DNA from: Rhodococcus sp. UNC23MFCrub1.1
GTDB lineage: Bacteria; Actinomycetota; Actinomycetes; Mycobacteriales; Mycobacteriaceae
DNA: 64,000 bases
Assembly (NCBI RefSeq): GCF_000686025.1
Contig: NZ_JMLQ01000004.1
Span: forward strand, 248,001-312,000
Reading direction: 5' to 3'
In this document: positions 27,983-37,353 of the stretch, piece after piece
How the letters are laid out: each line of letters starts with the position of its first letter
Numbering within the stretch: position 1 is the first letter of the stretch
Translations under genes and position numbers: made by a program
Notes under the pieces: generated by a model
Seen by the model: the letters and a program-made list of their open reading frames with translations, nothing else
What the model was told of the DNA's origin: nothing
Databases searched by the model: none

Positions 27983-29505
27983 CCGACGCACCGGCCGTGG
28001 ATCTGCGGCTCGTCCCGAGTGCGGTGGGGGCGTGGGCTGCGACCGTGGTGGCCGTCGGCGCGGGGTGGCGGCCCGCGGCGGCTCTGGCCGCGGTGTGCGT
28101 GCTCGTGGCGGTCGTCGGCTGGTGGTGCCGGCGTCGGCACGGCTGGGGATCGGTGGTGATGCTCGTCGTCGTGGCGGCCTGCTGCGTCACCGCGGCGTTC
28201 GCGGCGATGTCGTCCCTGCGGATGCACGAGGTGACGACGGGCCCGGTCCGCGAGGGCGCGCTGGGCGGTGCGTACGCGACGGTCGAGGGCGTCGTCACGG
28301 ACGATCCACGTCCGATCACGGGCTCGTTCGCGAATCAGGTGCTCGTGCCGATACGAGCAAGCCGAGTGGCGCTGCGCGGCACCGTCGTCGATGGGTCGGC
28401 ACGGATCACCGTGTTCGCGCCCCCGGATCCGTGGCGGGCACTGGAACCGGGTGTCTCGGTGACGTTCCGGGCGCGGCTCGCGGCTCCCGATCGTGTGGGC
28501 GCGGTGGATGCCGTCGCACGTGCCACGGGGCCACCCGAGGTGGGGAGCGCGCCGGCCCTGCTCCGGTGGTCGGGCGTGGTGCGACGTGCTCTCGCGGAGG
28601 CCGCTGCCATCGCTCTGCCACGTGAGGAGGAGGGGCTGCTCCCGGGGATGGTGGTGGGGGACAGGTCGGGACTCGACGTCTCCGTCCAGGACTCGTTCAC
28701 GGCGGCCGGAATGTCCCACTTGACCGCTGTGTCGGGTGCGAACTTCACCTTCGTCGTCGGGTGTGTCGTCCTCGGCGCTCGGCTGCTCTCGGCCGGCCCT
28801 CGGACCACCGCGGCGCTCGCGGGAATCGTCCTCGTCGCGTTCGTCGTGGTGGCGAGACCGTCACCCAGCGTCCTGCGTGCGGCGGTCATGGGTGTGCTGG
28901 GTCTGCTGGCGGTGATGACCGGCCGCCGTCGCCATGTGATGCCGGCCCTGTGCACCGCGGTGCTGGTGCTGCTGGCCGTCGATCCGGGACTGGCGGTGTC
29001 GTGGGGGTTCGCGCTGTCGGTGACCGCGACGGTCGCTCTCGTGCTGCTCGCCCCGGTGCTGACGGCGATGGTGAGCCGCGCCGACGCACCGCCCGGTCGC
29101 CGACGTCCGGTGCTCGACGCCGTGGCCGTGGCGCTGGCGGCGCACCTGGTGACCGCGCCGCTGGTCGCCGCCATGGCCGGAACGTTCTCCGTCTACTCGG
29201 TGGCGGCGAACGTGCTCGCCGCACCCGTCGTCGGGCCGGTCACCGTGATCGGAGCGCTGGCGGCCGTGGTGGCCGTCGTGAGCGTGGAGGCCGGGGCCGT
29301 CGTCGCCGGGGTGGCGTGGGTGCCGCTGCGGTGGTTGCTGGCCGTGGCCGCGTACACGGCGGACGCTCCCGGTGCGACGGTGCTCACTCCGACCGGGCCT
29401 CGGGGCGCCGCCGTCGTCGGGGGATGTGTCCTCGTCGCGGCGGGCGCGGCGGTGATGGTCCGGCGTCGGTGGCTGTCGGCGCACCGTGGCACCATCGACC
29501 GGTGA
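27979..29505 (+). CDS. comEC: ComEC/Rec2-type competence membrane protein
   Basis: A 508-residue polytopic membrane protein that would form the DNA channel. Hydrophobic N-terminal helices, an OB-like segment (about residues 90-190) and the competence domain with [11 protein letters not shown] and [16 protein letters not shown] are present. The C-terminal metallo-beta-lactamase nuclease domain of long ComEC proteins is missing, as in mycobacterial Rec2-type proteins of similar length. GTG 27979 overlaps the comEA stop, and the TGA overlaps the holA GTG. Whether the organism is competent cannot be read from this. Confidence 0.9.
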   Translation: MTDAPAVDLRLVPSAVGAWAATVVAVGAGWRPAAALAAVCVLVAVVGWWCRRRHGWGSVVMLVVVAACCVTAAFAAMSSLRMHEVTTGPVREGALGGAYATVEGVVTDDPRPITGSFANQVLVPIRASRVALRGTVVDGSARITVFAPPDPWRALEPGVSVTFRARLAAPDRVGAVDAVARATGPPEVGSAPALLRWSGVVRRALAEAAAIALPREEEGLLPGMVVGDRSGLDVSVQDSFTAAGMSHLTAVSGANFTFVVGCVVLGARLLSAGPRTTAALAGIVLVAFVVVARPSPSVLRAAVMGVLGLLAVMTGRRRHVMPALCTAVLVLLAVDPGLAVSWGFALSVTATVALVLLAPVLTAMVSRADAPPGRRRPVLDAVAVALAAHLVTAPLVAAMAGTFSVYSVAANVLAAPVVGPVTVIGALAAVVAVVSVEAGAVVAGVAWVPLRWLLAVAAYTADAPGATVLTPTGPRGAAVVGGCVLVAAGAAVMVRRRWLSAHRGTIDR

Positions 29506-30491
29506 GTTCGACAGCGAGCAGCACCCGTCCCGAGCCCCTGCACCTCGTCCTGGGCGACGAGGAGCTCCTCGTCGAGCGTGCGGTGTCGTCCATCGTGGCC
29601 GCGATGCGCGCGGCAACGGTGGGGGCCGGGGCCGAGGTGCCGGTCGACCGTCTGCGGGCGGGGGACACGACGGTCGCCGAGCTCGCGGAACTGCTCAGCC
29701 CCTCCCTCTTCGCCGAGGATCGCGTGGTCGTCTTCGAGGCGGCCGCGGAGGCCGGTAAGGACGCGATGACGCTGGTTCTCGACGCCGCGGCGACGCCGGT
29801 GGACGGTGTGGTCCTGGTCGTTCTGCACTCCGGTGGAGGCCGGGCCAAGGCCATGGTGGGGGCGCTGCAGAAGTCCGGTGCCGTGGTCCACGAGTGCGCG
29901 AAGCTGTCCAAGGCGTCGGAGCGCGTCGACTTCGTGCGGGCCGAGTTCCGCTCCCACTCGGAGACACGCGTCGCTCCCGATGCGATCGCCGCGCTCGTCG
30001 ACGCGGTGGGGTCCGATCTCCGCGAACTGGCCGCCGCGTGCTCGCAACTGGTGTCGGACACGGCGGGGAAGGTCGATGTCGCGGCGGTCCGCCGCTATTA
30101 CTCGGGCCGTGCGGAGGTCACGGGCTTCGACATCGCCGACAAGGCCGTGTCGGGTGACCGTGCCGGCGCCCTCGAGGCACTGCGGTGGGCGATGTTGGGC
30201 GGCACACCGCACGTGCTGCTCGCGGACGCACTGGCCGAGGCCGTTCACACGGTGGCGCGGGTCGGTTCGGCGGGCCGCGGCGATCCGTTCCGGATGGCGT
30301 CCGAACTGGGGATGCCGCCGTGGAAGATCAAGAAGGCGCAGGCGCAGGCCCGCATGTGGGATCCGCAGCGCATCGCCGAGGCACTGCAGGTGGTGGCCGC
30401 GCTCAACGCGGACGTCAAGGGCCAGGCCGCCGATGCGGACTACGCGGTGGAACGCGCCGTGAACGTGGTGGCGGGGCTGAGTTCGCGCTGA
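29502..30491 (+). CDS. holA: DNA polymerase III subunit delta
   Basis: A 329-residue clamp-loader subunit. The N-terminal [32 protein letters not shown] and the central [14 protein letters not shown] (all family segments) are present, as is the C-terminal helical domain with [15 protein letters not shown]. It opens the beta clamp during loading at primed DNA. It follows comEC with a 4-bp overlap, the arrangement of M. tuberculosis Rv2415c-Rv2413c, and converges on rpsT with a hairpin terminator between them. Confidence 0.92.
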   Translation: MSSTASSTRPEPLHLVLGDEELLVERAVSSIVAAMRAATVGAGAEVPVDRLRAGDTTVAELAELLSPSLFAEDRVVVFEAAAEAGKDAMTLVLDAAATPVDGVVLVVLHSGGGRAKAMVGALQKSGAVVHECAKLSKASERVDFVRAEFRSHSETRVAPDAIAALVDAVGSDLRELAAACSQLVSDTAGKVDVAAVRRYYSGRAEVTGFDIADKAVSGDRAGALEALRWAMLGGTPHVLLADALAEAVHTVARVGSAGRGDPFRMASELGMPPWKIKKAQAQARMWDPQRIAEALQVVAALNADVKGQAADADYAVERAVNVVAGLSSR

Positions 30492-30511
30492 CAGCGCCGC
30501 CCGGGCACACG

Positions 30512-30548
30512 ACTACGCCCCGGGCATCGTGCTCGCCCGGGGCGTAGT
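30512..30548. terminator. Bidirectional hairpin terminator between holA and rpsT
   Basis: ACTACGCCCCGGGC (30512-30525) pairs perfectly with GCCCGGGGCGTAGT (30535-30548) around a 9-nt loop. It lies 20 bp after the holA stop and 80 bp after the rpsT stop, between converging genes. There is no T-run, which is usual for actinobacterial terminators. Confidence 0.8.
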
Positions 30549-30559
30549 GCTGACAAGCT

Positions 30560-30607
30560 ACTGCACAGGAACTCTCGAGAAGAACTGCACAGGGACTCTC
30601 GAGAGGA
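30560..30607. repeat. Tandem 24-bp direct repeat downstream of rpsT
   Basis: ACTGCACAGGAACTCTCGAG plus four bases (30560-30583) is repeated at 30584-30607 with two mismatches. It sits between the rpsT stop and the hairpin terminator. CTCTCGAGAG-like stretches make each unit partly self-complementary. Function unknown. Confidence 0.8.
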
Positions 30608-30628
30608 GCCGCGAGGGCTCGGGAGAGA

Positions 30629-30889
30629 TCAGAGCTTGTTGAAGGCCAGCGACAGTGCCGACTTCTTGTTGGCAGCCTGGTTCTTGTGGATGACGCCCTT
30701 GCTGGCTGCCTTGTCGAGCTTGCGGCTCGCAGTCAGCAGGATCTCCTCGGCCTTGGCCTTGTCGCCGGCTTCGGTCGCCTCACGGAAGGAGCGAATCACG
30801 GTGCGGAGCGACGACTTCACCGACTGGTTGCGCAGGCGCTGACGCTCGTTGGTAGCGATTCGCTTCACCTGGGACTTGATGTTGGCCAC
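30629..30889 (-). CDS. rpsT: 30S ribosomal protein S20
   Basis: An 86-residue basic protein that binds the 5' and 3' minor domains of 16S rRNA. The N-terminus [10 protein letters not shown] and the C-terminal [20 protein letters not shown] are classic for S20. The start codon is GTG (30887-30889 on the minus strand). An unusually long leader (~125 nt) separates it from a strong promoter (31020-31048), leaving room for autoregulation. Monocistronic, convergent with holA. Confidence 0.98.
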   Translation of the reverse strand: MANIKSQVKRIATNERQRLRNQSVKSSLRTVIRSFREATEAGDKAKAEEILLTASRKLDKAASKGVIHKNQAANKKSALSLAFNKL

Positions 30890-31019
30890 GCGTAGTTATC
30901 CTTCGTCTCTTCTCGGTCCGGGACGGCTGACTCCGGGGAACACTCTCGAGCCGTACGTGCAGTGCTTGTGAAAGCTGGTGACGGTGGGTGCGCACGAGCG
31001 TGCCCACGTCCGACGTACG

Positions 31020-31048
31020 AGACTACCAGCGTCGGTCCGGTAACCCAA
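31020..31048 (-). promoter_or_regulatory. Predicted rpsT promoter
   Basis: On the minus strand TTGGGT (31043-31048) and TAGTCT (31020-31025) are separated by exactly 17 bp, a good housekeeping sigma-factor match. The transcription start would be near 31013, about 125 nt before the rpsT GTG. Confidence 0.6.
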
Positions 31049-31146
31049 TTCGGTGATCTCGCTGCAGGGAGTCGGTGTGCACGTGACTCGTGAGGTTGCA
31101 TGGAATTAACGTGTCCACCGTGCTCCAGGGGTACCTGTGAGGCAGC

Positions 31147-32820
31147 ATGGCGACCATGAGTCCCCGATCAAGCGCTGCACCACAGGCGAAGAAGAGCCGT
31201 TCGCAGTCGCAGTCCTCGTCCGGGCCGAGCGTCTTCGACGGTTACCGGGACATCGGGAAGTACGGACTGGCGTTCGACGAGATGTTCGACGGCGACGGCG
31301 GGCTGCGTGGACCGTACAAGGGAATCCACAAGGCGCTCGCGCCGTCGGACGCCGCGGAACTGGACGCCCGCTCGGACGCCCTCGGCCGCGCCTTCGTCGA
31401 TCAGGGCATCACGTTCGCGCTCGAGGGGCAGGAGCGTCCGTTCCCTCTCGACCAGGTGCCCCGGGTCATCGCGGCGTCCGAGTGGAACAAGCTCGAGCGC
31501 GGGATCAAGCAGCGGGTCAAGGCACTCGAGTTCTTCCTGGCGGACATCTACGGGGAGCAGGAGATCCTGCGTGACGGCGTGGTCCCGAAATCTCTGGTGA
31601 CGTCGTGCGAACACTTCCACCGCGAGGCGTTCGGCATCGTGCCGCCCAATGGTGTGCGCATCCACGTCGCCGGTATCGACCTGATCCGGGACGCCGAGGG
31701 CACGTTCCGTGTCCTCGAGGACAACCTGCGCTCGCCGTCGGGGGTCTCGTACGTGATGGAGAACCGCCGCACCATGGCGCGCGTGTTCCCCGACCTGTTC
31801 GCCAGCCACCGGGTGCGTGCGGTCGGTGACTACGCCACGCACCTGCTGCGCGCCCTGCGTGCCGCTGCCGCGATCAACGAGGCGGACCCCACCGTCGTCG
31901 TCCTCACACCCGGCGTCGCGAACTCTGCGTACTTCGAGCACTCCCTCCTCGCCCGGCTGATGGGCGTCGAGCTGGTCGAGGGCCGCGACCTCTTCTGCCG
32001 CGACAACGTCGTCTACATGCGCACCACCGAGGGCGAGCGCCAGGTCGACGTGATCTACCGCCGCATCGACGACGACTACCTCGACCCCATGCAGTTCCGA
32101 CCCGACTCCGTTCTCGGTGTGGCCGGACTGGTCAACGCCGCACGTGCCGGCAACGTCGTCATCTCCAGCGCCATCGGCAACGGTGTCGGCGACGACAAGC
32201 TCACCTACACGTACGTGCCGACCATCATCGAGTACTACCTCGGCGAGAAGCCGCTCCTGGCCAATGTCGACACGTACCGGTGCTGGCTGCCGGACGAGTG
32301 CGAGGAGGTGCTCGACCGTGTCGACGAACTGGTGATCAAGCCCGTCGAGGGCTCCGGCGGATACGGCATCGTGTTCGGTCCGGACGCGTCGCCCAAGGAA
32401 CTGGCCACGATCAGCAAGAAGATCCGGGCCGATCCGCGCGGATGGATCGCGCAGCCGGTGGTGCAGCTGTCGACGGTGCCCACCAAGATCGGTGACCAGC
32501 TCGCACCGCGGCACGTCGATCTGCGGCCCTTCGCCGTGAACGACGGCGACGACGTGTGGGTGCTGCCCGGCGGTCTGACCCGCGTGGCGCTGCCCGAAGG
32601 CTCCCTGGTGGTCAACTCGAGCCAGGGCGGCGGCAGCAAGGACACGTGGGTGCTGGCCGGCCGCGCCACCAAGGAGGACGAGCGTGAGCTCGGCGGGGCG
32701 GAGATCGTGTCCGAACCCCCGTCGTCACCCACCGCGGAGCAGGGCCCCGAGCTCAACAGCCAGCAGATTCAACAGCAGCAGCAACAGCTGACCCACTCCC
32801 CGAAGGACGGTGCCCGCTGA
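31147..32820 (+). CDS. Circularly permuted type 2 ATP-grasp protein (Rv2411c-like)
   Basis: A 557-residue DUF404/DUF407 protein. FRVLEDNLRSPSGVSYVMENR, the LVEGRDLFCRDNVVYM region and VIKPVEGSGGYGIVFG are hallmarks of circularly permuted ATP-grasp ligases. Together with the next two genes (alpha-E protein and transglutaminase-like protein) it forms a widely conserved three-gene cassette thought to make or process a peptide-like compound; the product is unknown. The first ~25 residues are basic and low-complexity, and the C-terminus has a Gln run (IQQQQQQ) encoded by CAG/CAA repeats. Its stop overlaps the next ATG (TGATG). Confidence 0.88.
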   Translation: MATMSPRSSAAPQAKKSRSQSQSSSGPSVFDGYRDIGKYGLAFDEMFDGDGGLRGPYKGIHKALAPSDAAELDARSDALGRAFVDQGITFALEGQERPFPLDQVPRVIAASEWNKLERGIKQRVKALEFFLADIYGEQEILRDGVVPKSLVTSCEHFHREAFGIVPPNGVRIHVAGIDLIRDAEGTFRVLEDNLRSPSGVSYVMENRRTMARVFPDLFASHRVRAVGDYATHLLRALRAAAAINEADPTVVVLTPGVANSAYFEHSLLARLMGVELVEGRDLFCRDNVVYMRTTEGERQVDVIYRRIDDDYLDPMQFRPDSVLGVAGLVNAARAGNVVISSAIGNGVGDDKLTYTYVPTIIEYYLGEKPLLANVDTYRCWLPDECEEVLDRVDELVIKPVEGSGGYGIVFGPDASPKELATISKKIRADPRGWIAQPVVQLSTVPTKIGDQLAPRHVDLRPFAVNDGDDVWVLPGGLTRVALPEGSLVVNSSQGGGSKDTWVLAGRATKEDERELGGAEIVSEPPSSPTAEQGPELNSQQIQQQQQQLTHSPKDGAR

Positions 32821-33791
32821 TGTTGGCTCGTAACGCCGAATCGCTGTACTGGATCGGCCGCTACGTCGAACGCGCCGACGACACCGCGCGCATCCTCGAC
32901 GTCACGGTGCACCAGCTGCTCGAGGACGCGACCGTCGATCCCGACCACACCTCCCGAGTGTTGCTGCGCGTGTTGGGGTTCGAGCTCCCCGACGAGCGCC
33001 TGGACGTGTGGTCGTTGACGGAACTCGTCGCGTTCTCCCGCGAGGGCAACGGCTCCATCGTCGACTCGTTGTCCAGCGCCCGCGAGAACGCTCGCGGCGC
33101 ACGCGAGGTCACCTCGAGCGAGATGTGGGAATGTCTCAACACGACGTACAACGCACTGGGTGAACGCATTCGAGCGTCGAAGCGTCTGGGACCCCACGAG
33201 TTCCTGGGGTTCATCGAGGAGCGCGCCGCGATGTTCGCCGGGCTCGCCGACTCGACGCTCAGCCGCGACGACGGCTACCGGTTCCTGCTGCTCGGTCGCT
33301 CCGTGGAACGCATCGACATGACCGTCCGCCTGCTGCTCGCCCGTGCCGGCGACCGACCGTCGTCGCCGGCGTGGGTCACGGTGCTGCGGTCGGCCGGTGC
33401 ACACGACACGTATCTGCGTACCTACCGTGGCGCTCTCGACGCTCAACGCGTCCTGGAGTTCATGCTCCTCGACCGGCTGTTCCCGCGCTCGGTGTTCTAC
33501 GCACTGAGCGAGGCCGAACACTCGCTCGACAGCCTCGACCATCACCCCGACATGCGCGTCGGATCCCGTGCCGAGGCGCAGCGACTTCTCGGCCGCGCTC
33601 GCAGTGAACTCGAGTTCCTGCAGCCGGGTGTTCTGCTGGAGGACCTGCAGGACCGTCTGATGTCGTTGCAGGAGACCTGCCGCGAGGTGGGTGAGGCGAT
33701 CTCCAAGCAGTACTTCCACGCAGCGCCCTGGGTCGCCTGGACGGACGCCGGAAGCCGAACGGACGAAGCACAATTGGAGGGTGAACTGTGA
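32820..33791 (+). CDS. Alpha-E domain-containing protein (Rv2410c-like)
   Basis: A 323-residue mostly helical protein. The start MLARNAESLYWIGRYVERADDTARILD (in parts) and SRDDGYRFLLLGRSVERIDM are diagnostic of the alpha-E (DUF403) family. These proteins always travel with the circularly permuted ATP-grasp gene, which precedes it with a 1-bp overlap, and are taken as its partner. No catalytic motif is recognisable. The stop overlaps the GTG of the transglutaminase gene. Confidence 0.9.
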   Translation: MLARNAESLYWIGRYVERADDTARILDVTVHQLLEDATVDPDHTSRVLLRVLGFELPDERLDVWSLTELVAFSREGNGSIVDSLSSARENARGAREVTSSEMWECLNTTYNALGERIRASKRLGPHEFLGFIEERAAMFAGLADSTLSRDDGYRFLLLGRSVERIDMTVRLLLARAGDRPSSPAWVTVLRSAGAHDTYLRTYRGALDAQRVLEFMLLDRLFPRSVFYALSEAEHSLDSLDHHPDMRVGSRAEAQRLLGRARSELEFLQPGVLLEDLQDRLMSLQETCREVGEAISKQYFHAAPWVAWTDAGSRTDEAQLEGEL

Positions 33792-34630
33792 GCTGGCGGA
33801 TGCGCGTCGTGCACACCACGGGGTACAACTACGACGCACCGGTCACGTCCTCGTACAACGAGGCGCGACTGACGCCGCGGAGCGACAACCGGCAGAACGT
33901 CATTCTGAACCGTGTCGAGACCGATCCGGCGACGAGGTCGTACCGGTACACCGACTACTGGGGCACCGCGGTCACGGCGTTCGATCTGCACGCTCCGCAC
34001 ACGTCCCTCGAGGTGGCCGGGTCCTCCGTCGTCGAGACGGACGCGTTCGTCCCGCCGGAGGAGACCCTCGACTGGGAGGACCTGGCCGCAGACCCCGTGG
34101 TGGACAGGTTCAACGAGCTGCTCGGCCACAGCACCTACGTCCCTCGGAACCGTCAGCTGACGTCCGTCGCGAAGAAGTTGGCGAAGGATCTGGGGCCGTA
34201 CGACGCCGTGGTGGCCGTCTGCGACTGGGTGAACCAGGAGATGTCCTACGTTCCCGGCACCACCGGGGTGCACACGTCCGCGGTGGAGGCGTGGGCCGAG
34301 AAGAAGGGCGTCTGCCAGGACTACGCACACCTCACACTGGTGTTGCTCCGCAGTATCGGCATTCCTGCGCGCTACGTCTCGGGCTACCTGCACCCGAATG
34401 CCGAAGCGGTGGTCGGTGATTCGGTCGAGGGTCAGTCACACGCGTGGATCGAGGCGTGGACCGGATCGTGGTGGGGCTACGACCCGACCAACGGTGTGCC
34501 GGTGAACGAACAGCACGTCTCGGTGGGAATCGGACGCGACTACGCCGACGTGCCACCCCTCAAGGGAATCTTCTCCGGTGGCGGCTCCACGGAACTCGAC
34601 GTCGTCGTGGAGATCACCCGGCTGGCCTGA
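33788..34630 (+). CDS. Transglutaminase-like cysteine protease-fold protein (Rv2409c-like)
   Basis: A 280-residue protein with a bacterial transglutaminase-like N-terminal domain (residues ~1-120) and a papain-fold core. The catalytic triad is visible: Cys in KKGVCQDYAHL, His in GQSHAWIEAW and Asp in WGYDPTNG. Third gene of the ATP-grasp/alpha-E cassette, where it may cleave or cross-link the peptide product. GTG overlaps the previous stop by 4 bp. Its end overlaps the convergent AAA ATPase gene by 17 bp. Confidence 0.9.
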   Translation: MSWRMRVVHTTGYNYDAPVTSSYNEARLTPRSDNRQNVILNRVETDPATRSYRYTDYWGTAVTAFDLHAPHTSLEVAGSSVVETDAFVPPEETLDWEDLAADPVVDRFNELLGHSTYVPRNRQLTSVAKKLAKDLGPYDAVVAVCDWVNQEMSYVPGTTGVHTSAVEAWAEKKGVCQDYAHLTLVLLRSIGIPARYVSGYLHPNAEAVVGDSVEGQSHAWIEAWTGSWWGYDPTNGVPVNEQHVSVGIGRDYADVPPLKGIFSGGGSTELDVVVEITRLA

Positions 34631-36047
34631 CGCCCGATCCGCCCAACAGCGAGCGCGTCAGTCTCTGACGCTCGTCCACGCAGGCGGTGAGCACCGCGGC
34701 GATGTCGTCGTCGGTGATCACCGTCGGGTGCCCGTCGGCGCCATGGTCGTCGCGTTCGATCGCGGCCACCACGGTGCGGCGCACGAGTTCTCGGACGTAC
34801 GAGGCCGTTCCACCCTCGGTCGCCTCCACCAGCGGTGTGAGATCGGCTGCCACGTTCACGGCCGACAGGTAGAGCCGTGCCAACCGTTCGCGACCGCGGG
34901 TGTCGGGCAACGGGATCTCGACCGCGAGGTCGATACGGCCGGGCCTGTCCCGGACCGCTCGCTCGATGGAGTCCGGTCTGTTGGTGGTCAGGACGAACGT
35001 GACGTCCGCGTCGCCGTCCATGCCGTCCATCTCATCGAGCAAGGCGAACAGGAGCGAGTTCACACCCGTTTCCTCGCGCTCCCGGGCGATGAGATCGACG
35101 TCCTCGACGACCACGACCGACGGGGTGAGTCGACGCGCGAGCGCGGCGGCTTCCGAGATGTGCCGCATCGCGGACCCGGTAAGTACGATCACCGTGCTGG
35201 TCGGCACCAGTCCCAGCAGGTGACGGACGGTGTGGGTCTTGCCGGTTCCGGGCGGTCCGTACAGCAGTAGTCCGCGGCCCACATGCTGGCCGGCCTCGCG
35301 GAGCCGCGCCGCGGAGGACCCGACGGTGACGAGATGGCGAGTCATCGCCTCGAGGGTGCCGTCGGGAAGGATCAAGTCCTCGCCCGCGACGGTGGGCCTC
35401 GCCATGAACCTCACGAGGCCGTTGCCGCGTCCACCGCTCCCTCCCAGGGTCAGGACCTGCCCGCGCATGACGTCGTGGTCGGTCATGAGCGAGAGGAGGG
35501 CGTCCAGCGTGCTCGCACCGGCGTCTCGATCGCCGGACAGCACCTCGATCTGGAGTGGGGCCTGGTGGGCCGGGTCGGGAATGTGGAGCGCGACCGCCAC
35601 GGGAATACCGCCGGGAGAGTGGGTGTCGAGCAACCCGAACACCGGGACGGACATCGTCGACGCGGGACCGACGTCCACCGACCGGTACTCGACCGGTGCG
35701 CCGCGACAACTGCCACCGCGACGGCAGGAACTCAGCATGGCGACGAGATCGTCGTGGTAACGCTCGTGGCCACGAACCGACGACCACCGTTGTGCCGCAG
35801 ATGAAGTCGACTCCTCCGGGCGGTCATCGGCATAGGCCTCGACGGCGAGGACGAGGGTCGCGGCCTGATAGGCGGGGAGTGAGCGGCGATGCGAGATCAC
35901 CGCATCCGGAGGCGCCGCCAGGTGCGAGAAGATCTGCAGCGCAGGCTCTTCGAGCGGACCGGTGTCGAGTGCCCGGGCGCGATGGGAGAGATGGGACAGG
36001 GCTCCGCTGACGATGTCGAGGGAGTCCGGGGAATGCGTGAGGGTCAC
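34614..36047 (-). CDS. AAA-family ATPase
   Basis: A 477-residue protein. The first ~200 residues are a recruitment domain I do not recognise. The AAA module follows: Walker A LLYGPPGTGKTHTV, Walker B VVVVEDVDLIA, sensor TTNRPDSIE and arginine finger RDRPGRIDLA, then a helical lid. FtsH/CDC48-like but with no protease or membrane part, so it probably remodels proteins. The GTG start lies next to a small palindrome (GCACT-ACC-AGTGC) in the divergent gap to the L7/L12-like gene. It is not part of the conserved mycobacterial gene order, so it looks like a lineage-specific insertion. Confidence 0.8.
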   Translation of the reverse strand: MTLTHSPDSLDIVSGALSHLSHRARALDTGPLEEPALQIFSHLAAPPDAVISHRRSLPAYQAATLVLAVEAYADDRPEESTSSAAQRWSSVRGHERYHDDLVAMLSSCRRGGSCRGAPVEYRSVDVGPASTMSVPVFGLLDTHSPGGIPVAVALHIPDPAHQAPLQIEVLSGDRDAGASTLDALLSLMTDHDVMRGQVLTLGGSGGRGNGLVRFMARPTVAGEDLILPDGTLEAMTRHLVTVGSSAARLREAGQHVGRGLLLYGPPGTGKTHTVRHLLGLVPTSTVIVLTGSAMRHISEAAALARRLTPSVVVVEDVDLIAREREETGVNSLLFALLDEMDGMDGDADVTFVLTTNRPDSIERAVRDRPGRIDLAVEIPLPDTRGRERLARLYLSAVNVAADLTPLVEATEGGTASYVRELVRRTVVAAIERDDHGADGHPTVITDDDIAAVLTACVDERQRLTRSLLGGSGVRPAG

Positions 36048-36239
36048 AGTGAACGCACTACCAGTGCGGATGGTTCGAAGGAATGTGACGCGGGATGTGG
36101 CGCCCGTGAGGAAGGGGAAGAGGGGGGCGGAGAATCACATCCGCACGGACACGGTAGCACCGCGGCATGGATGTGCGCCAGAGCCGGCCGGAGCTGACGA
36201 CCCTCGCGGCGTCCGGGCGGAGGTGATTCACTGGAGACC

Positions 36240-36659
36240 ATGTCGGCCACCGGATGGTTCCTCGTCGCCCTGATCGTTCTCGTCGCCGCCGTTCTCGCGT
36301 TCCGACTTCTCGGACGCGCCGCATCCGGCAGGCCCACGACCTCCGGCGAGGTCGGAACGGTCGGCCTGGACGACGGTGCTCGCGCCGAGATTCATCGACT
36401 GCTGGCCGCCGACAAGAAGATTCAGGCGATCAAGGTCTATCGGGAGCGAACTGGCGCCGGACTGCGCGACGCGAAGGTGGCGGTCGAGTCCCTCGAACGC
36501 GGTGAGTCCCTCACGCCGGGCCCGGCGCAGTGGGACGACCTCGTTCCACGCCTCACGGCACTGAAGAACGAGGGACAGGCGATCGTCGCGATCAAGTTGC
36601 TCCGCGAGCGGACCGGGTTGTCACTGCTCGAGGCCAAGAACGCCGTCGATCGACTGTGA
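36240..36659 (+). CDS. Membrane-anchored protein with two L7/L12 C-domain-like motifs
   Basis: A 139-residue protein. One N-terminal membrane helix (residues ~6-24) leads to two copies of a motif typical of the ribosomal L7/L12 C-terminal domain: KIQAIKVYRERTGAGLRDAK (residues 60-79) and AIVAIKLLRERTGLSLLEAK (114-133). In L7/L12 the matching segment (KIxVIKxVRExTGLGLKEAK) contacts translation GTPases. This protein could therefore tether or mimic a ribosomal stalk surface at the membrane, but that is inference. ATG has TGGAG about 4 nt upstream. Expressed alone, divergent from the AAA ATPase gene. Confidence 0.78.
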   Translation: MSATGWFLVALIVLVAAVLAFRLLGRAASGRPTTSGEVGTVGLDDGARAEIHRLLAADKKIQAIKVYRERTGAGLRDAKVAVESLERGESLTPGPAQWDDLVPRLTALKNEGQAIVAIKLLRERTGLSLLEAKNAVDRL

Positions 36660-36666
36660 TCCGAGT

Positions 36667-37248
36667 TCAGTGCCAGGAGAAGTCGGAGCGCAGGCGCTGT
36701 GCCACCAGGTCGAAACGATCACGGGGGAGGACGGCTCCCTCTCGTCGGATCCCGCCCTCGGGAACGTCGAGCACGCGGTCGAGACGGACCCAACTCGGGC
36801 GTCCCTGCGCGTCCCACGGCCCGCCTCCGAGGCCGAGCCAGTCGCGGTCGCCGTCGTGCTTGCTCTGACTCGAGAGCATGAGGCCGAGCAGAGTGGAACC
36901 GTCGCGGCCGACCACGAGCACCGGTCGATCCTTGCCCTGCGACGGATCCTCCTCGTAGGCCACCCACGTCCACACGACCTCGCCCGGGTCCGCGGCGCCG
37001 TCCAGCGCGGGGGAGTACTCGATGCGCCGTGCGCGCATGGCGGTGGGAATCGAGGTCGACGTCACGGGCCGTCCCGACGGTGCTCCGGTGGGTGACGTGC
37101 CACCGGCACCGGACGCGCCGATGCGTGAACCCAACGACTGCGTCACCTTGTCGAGGGCGCCGGACCGCTGCAGCTGCCGGAACAGGCGCGGGCCTTCCGC
37201 CACTGCGAGTCGTCCCAGTTTCTTGCCGATCGACGCCAGAGTTGCCAT
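36667..37248 (-). CDS. PemK/MazF-like protein, stand-alone
   Basis: A 193-residue protein. The N-terminal ~75 residues are basic and low-complexity. From residue ~75 the protein resembles the PemK/MazF fold: RRIEYSPALDGAADPGEVVW, KDRPVLVVGRDGSTLLGLML and WVRLDRVLDV. MazF toxins cleave mRNA; no antitoxin gene is adjacent, and the protein is longer than a typical MazF (~115), so a housekeeping or inactive role is as likely. ATG 37248 is preceded by TAGCCT (37256-37261, minus strand) with 7 nt between, indicating a leaderless transcript. Confidence 0.72.
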   Translation of the reverse strand: MATLASIGKKLGRLAVAEGPRLFRQLQRSGALDKVTQSLGSRIGASGAGGTSPTGAPSGRPVTSTSIPTAMRARRIEYSPALDGAADPGEVVWTWVAYEEDPSQGKDRPVLVVGRDGSTLLGLMLSSQSKHDGDRDWLGLGGGPWDAQGRPSWVRLDRVLDVPEGGIRREGAVLPRDRFDLVAQRLRSDFSWH

Positions 37249-37294
37249 GCCGACCAGGCTACCGAGACCCGAGGACGTAGCTCACCACCGTGAG

Positions 37295-37313
37295 TGAGGT
37301 TCGGCTACCCTAA
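37295..37313. promoter_or_regulatory. IdeR/DtxR iron box
   Basis: TGAGGTTCGGCTACCCTAA matches the DtxR/IdeR consensus TTAGGTTAGGCTAACCTAA at 16 of 19 positions. It lies 41 bp before the GTG of an iron-siderophore binding lipoprotein gene, where an iron-loaded repressor would block transcription. Confidence 0.85.
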
Positions 37314-37353
37314 GTCCGATTTCGGGAGATTCCCGATGTGAAAGAGGGTTGTC

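Noticed and set aside
36066..36150. GTGCGGATG and CATCCGCAC, 9-bp inverted arms in the divergent gap before the L7/L12-like gene
   Set aside because: The arms are about 65 nt apart with no supporting structure, so a chance pairing in GC-rich DNA is likely.
36667..37248. A toxin-antitoxin module around the PemK/MazF-like gene
   Set aside because: No antitoxin-sized gene lies next to it, and the protein is longer than usual MazF toxins.
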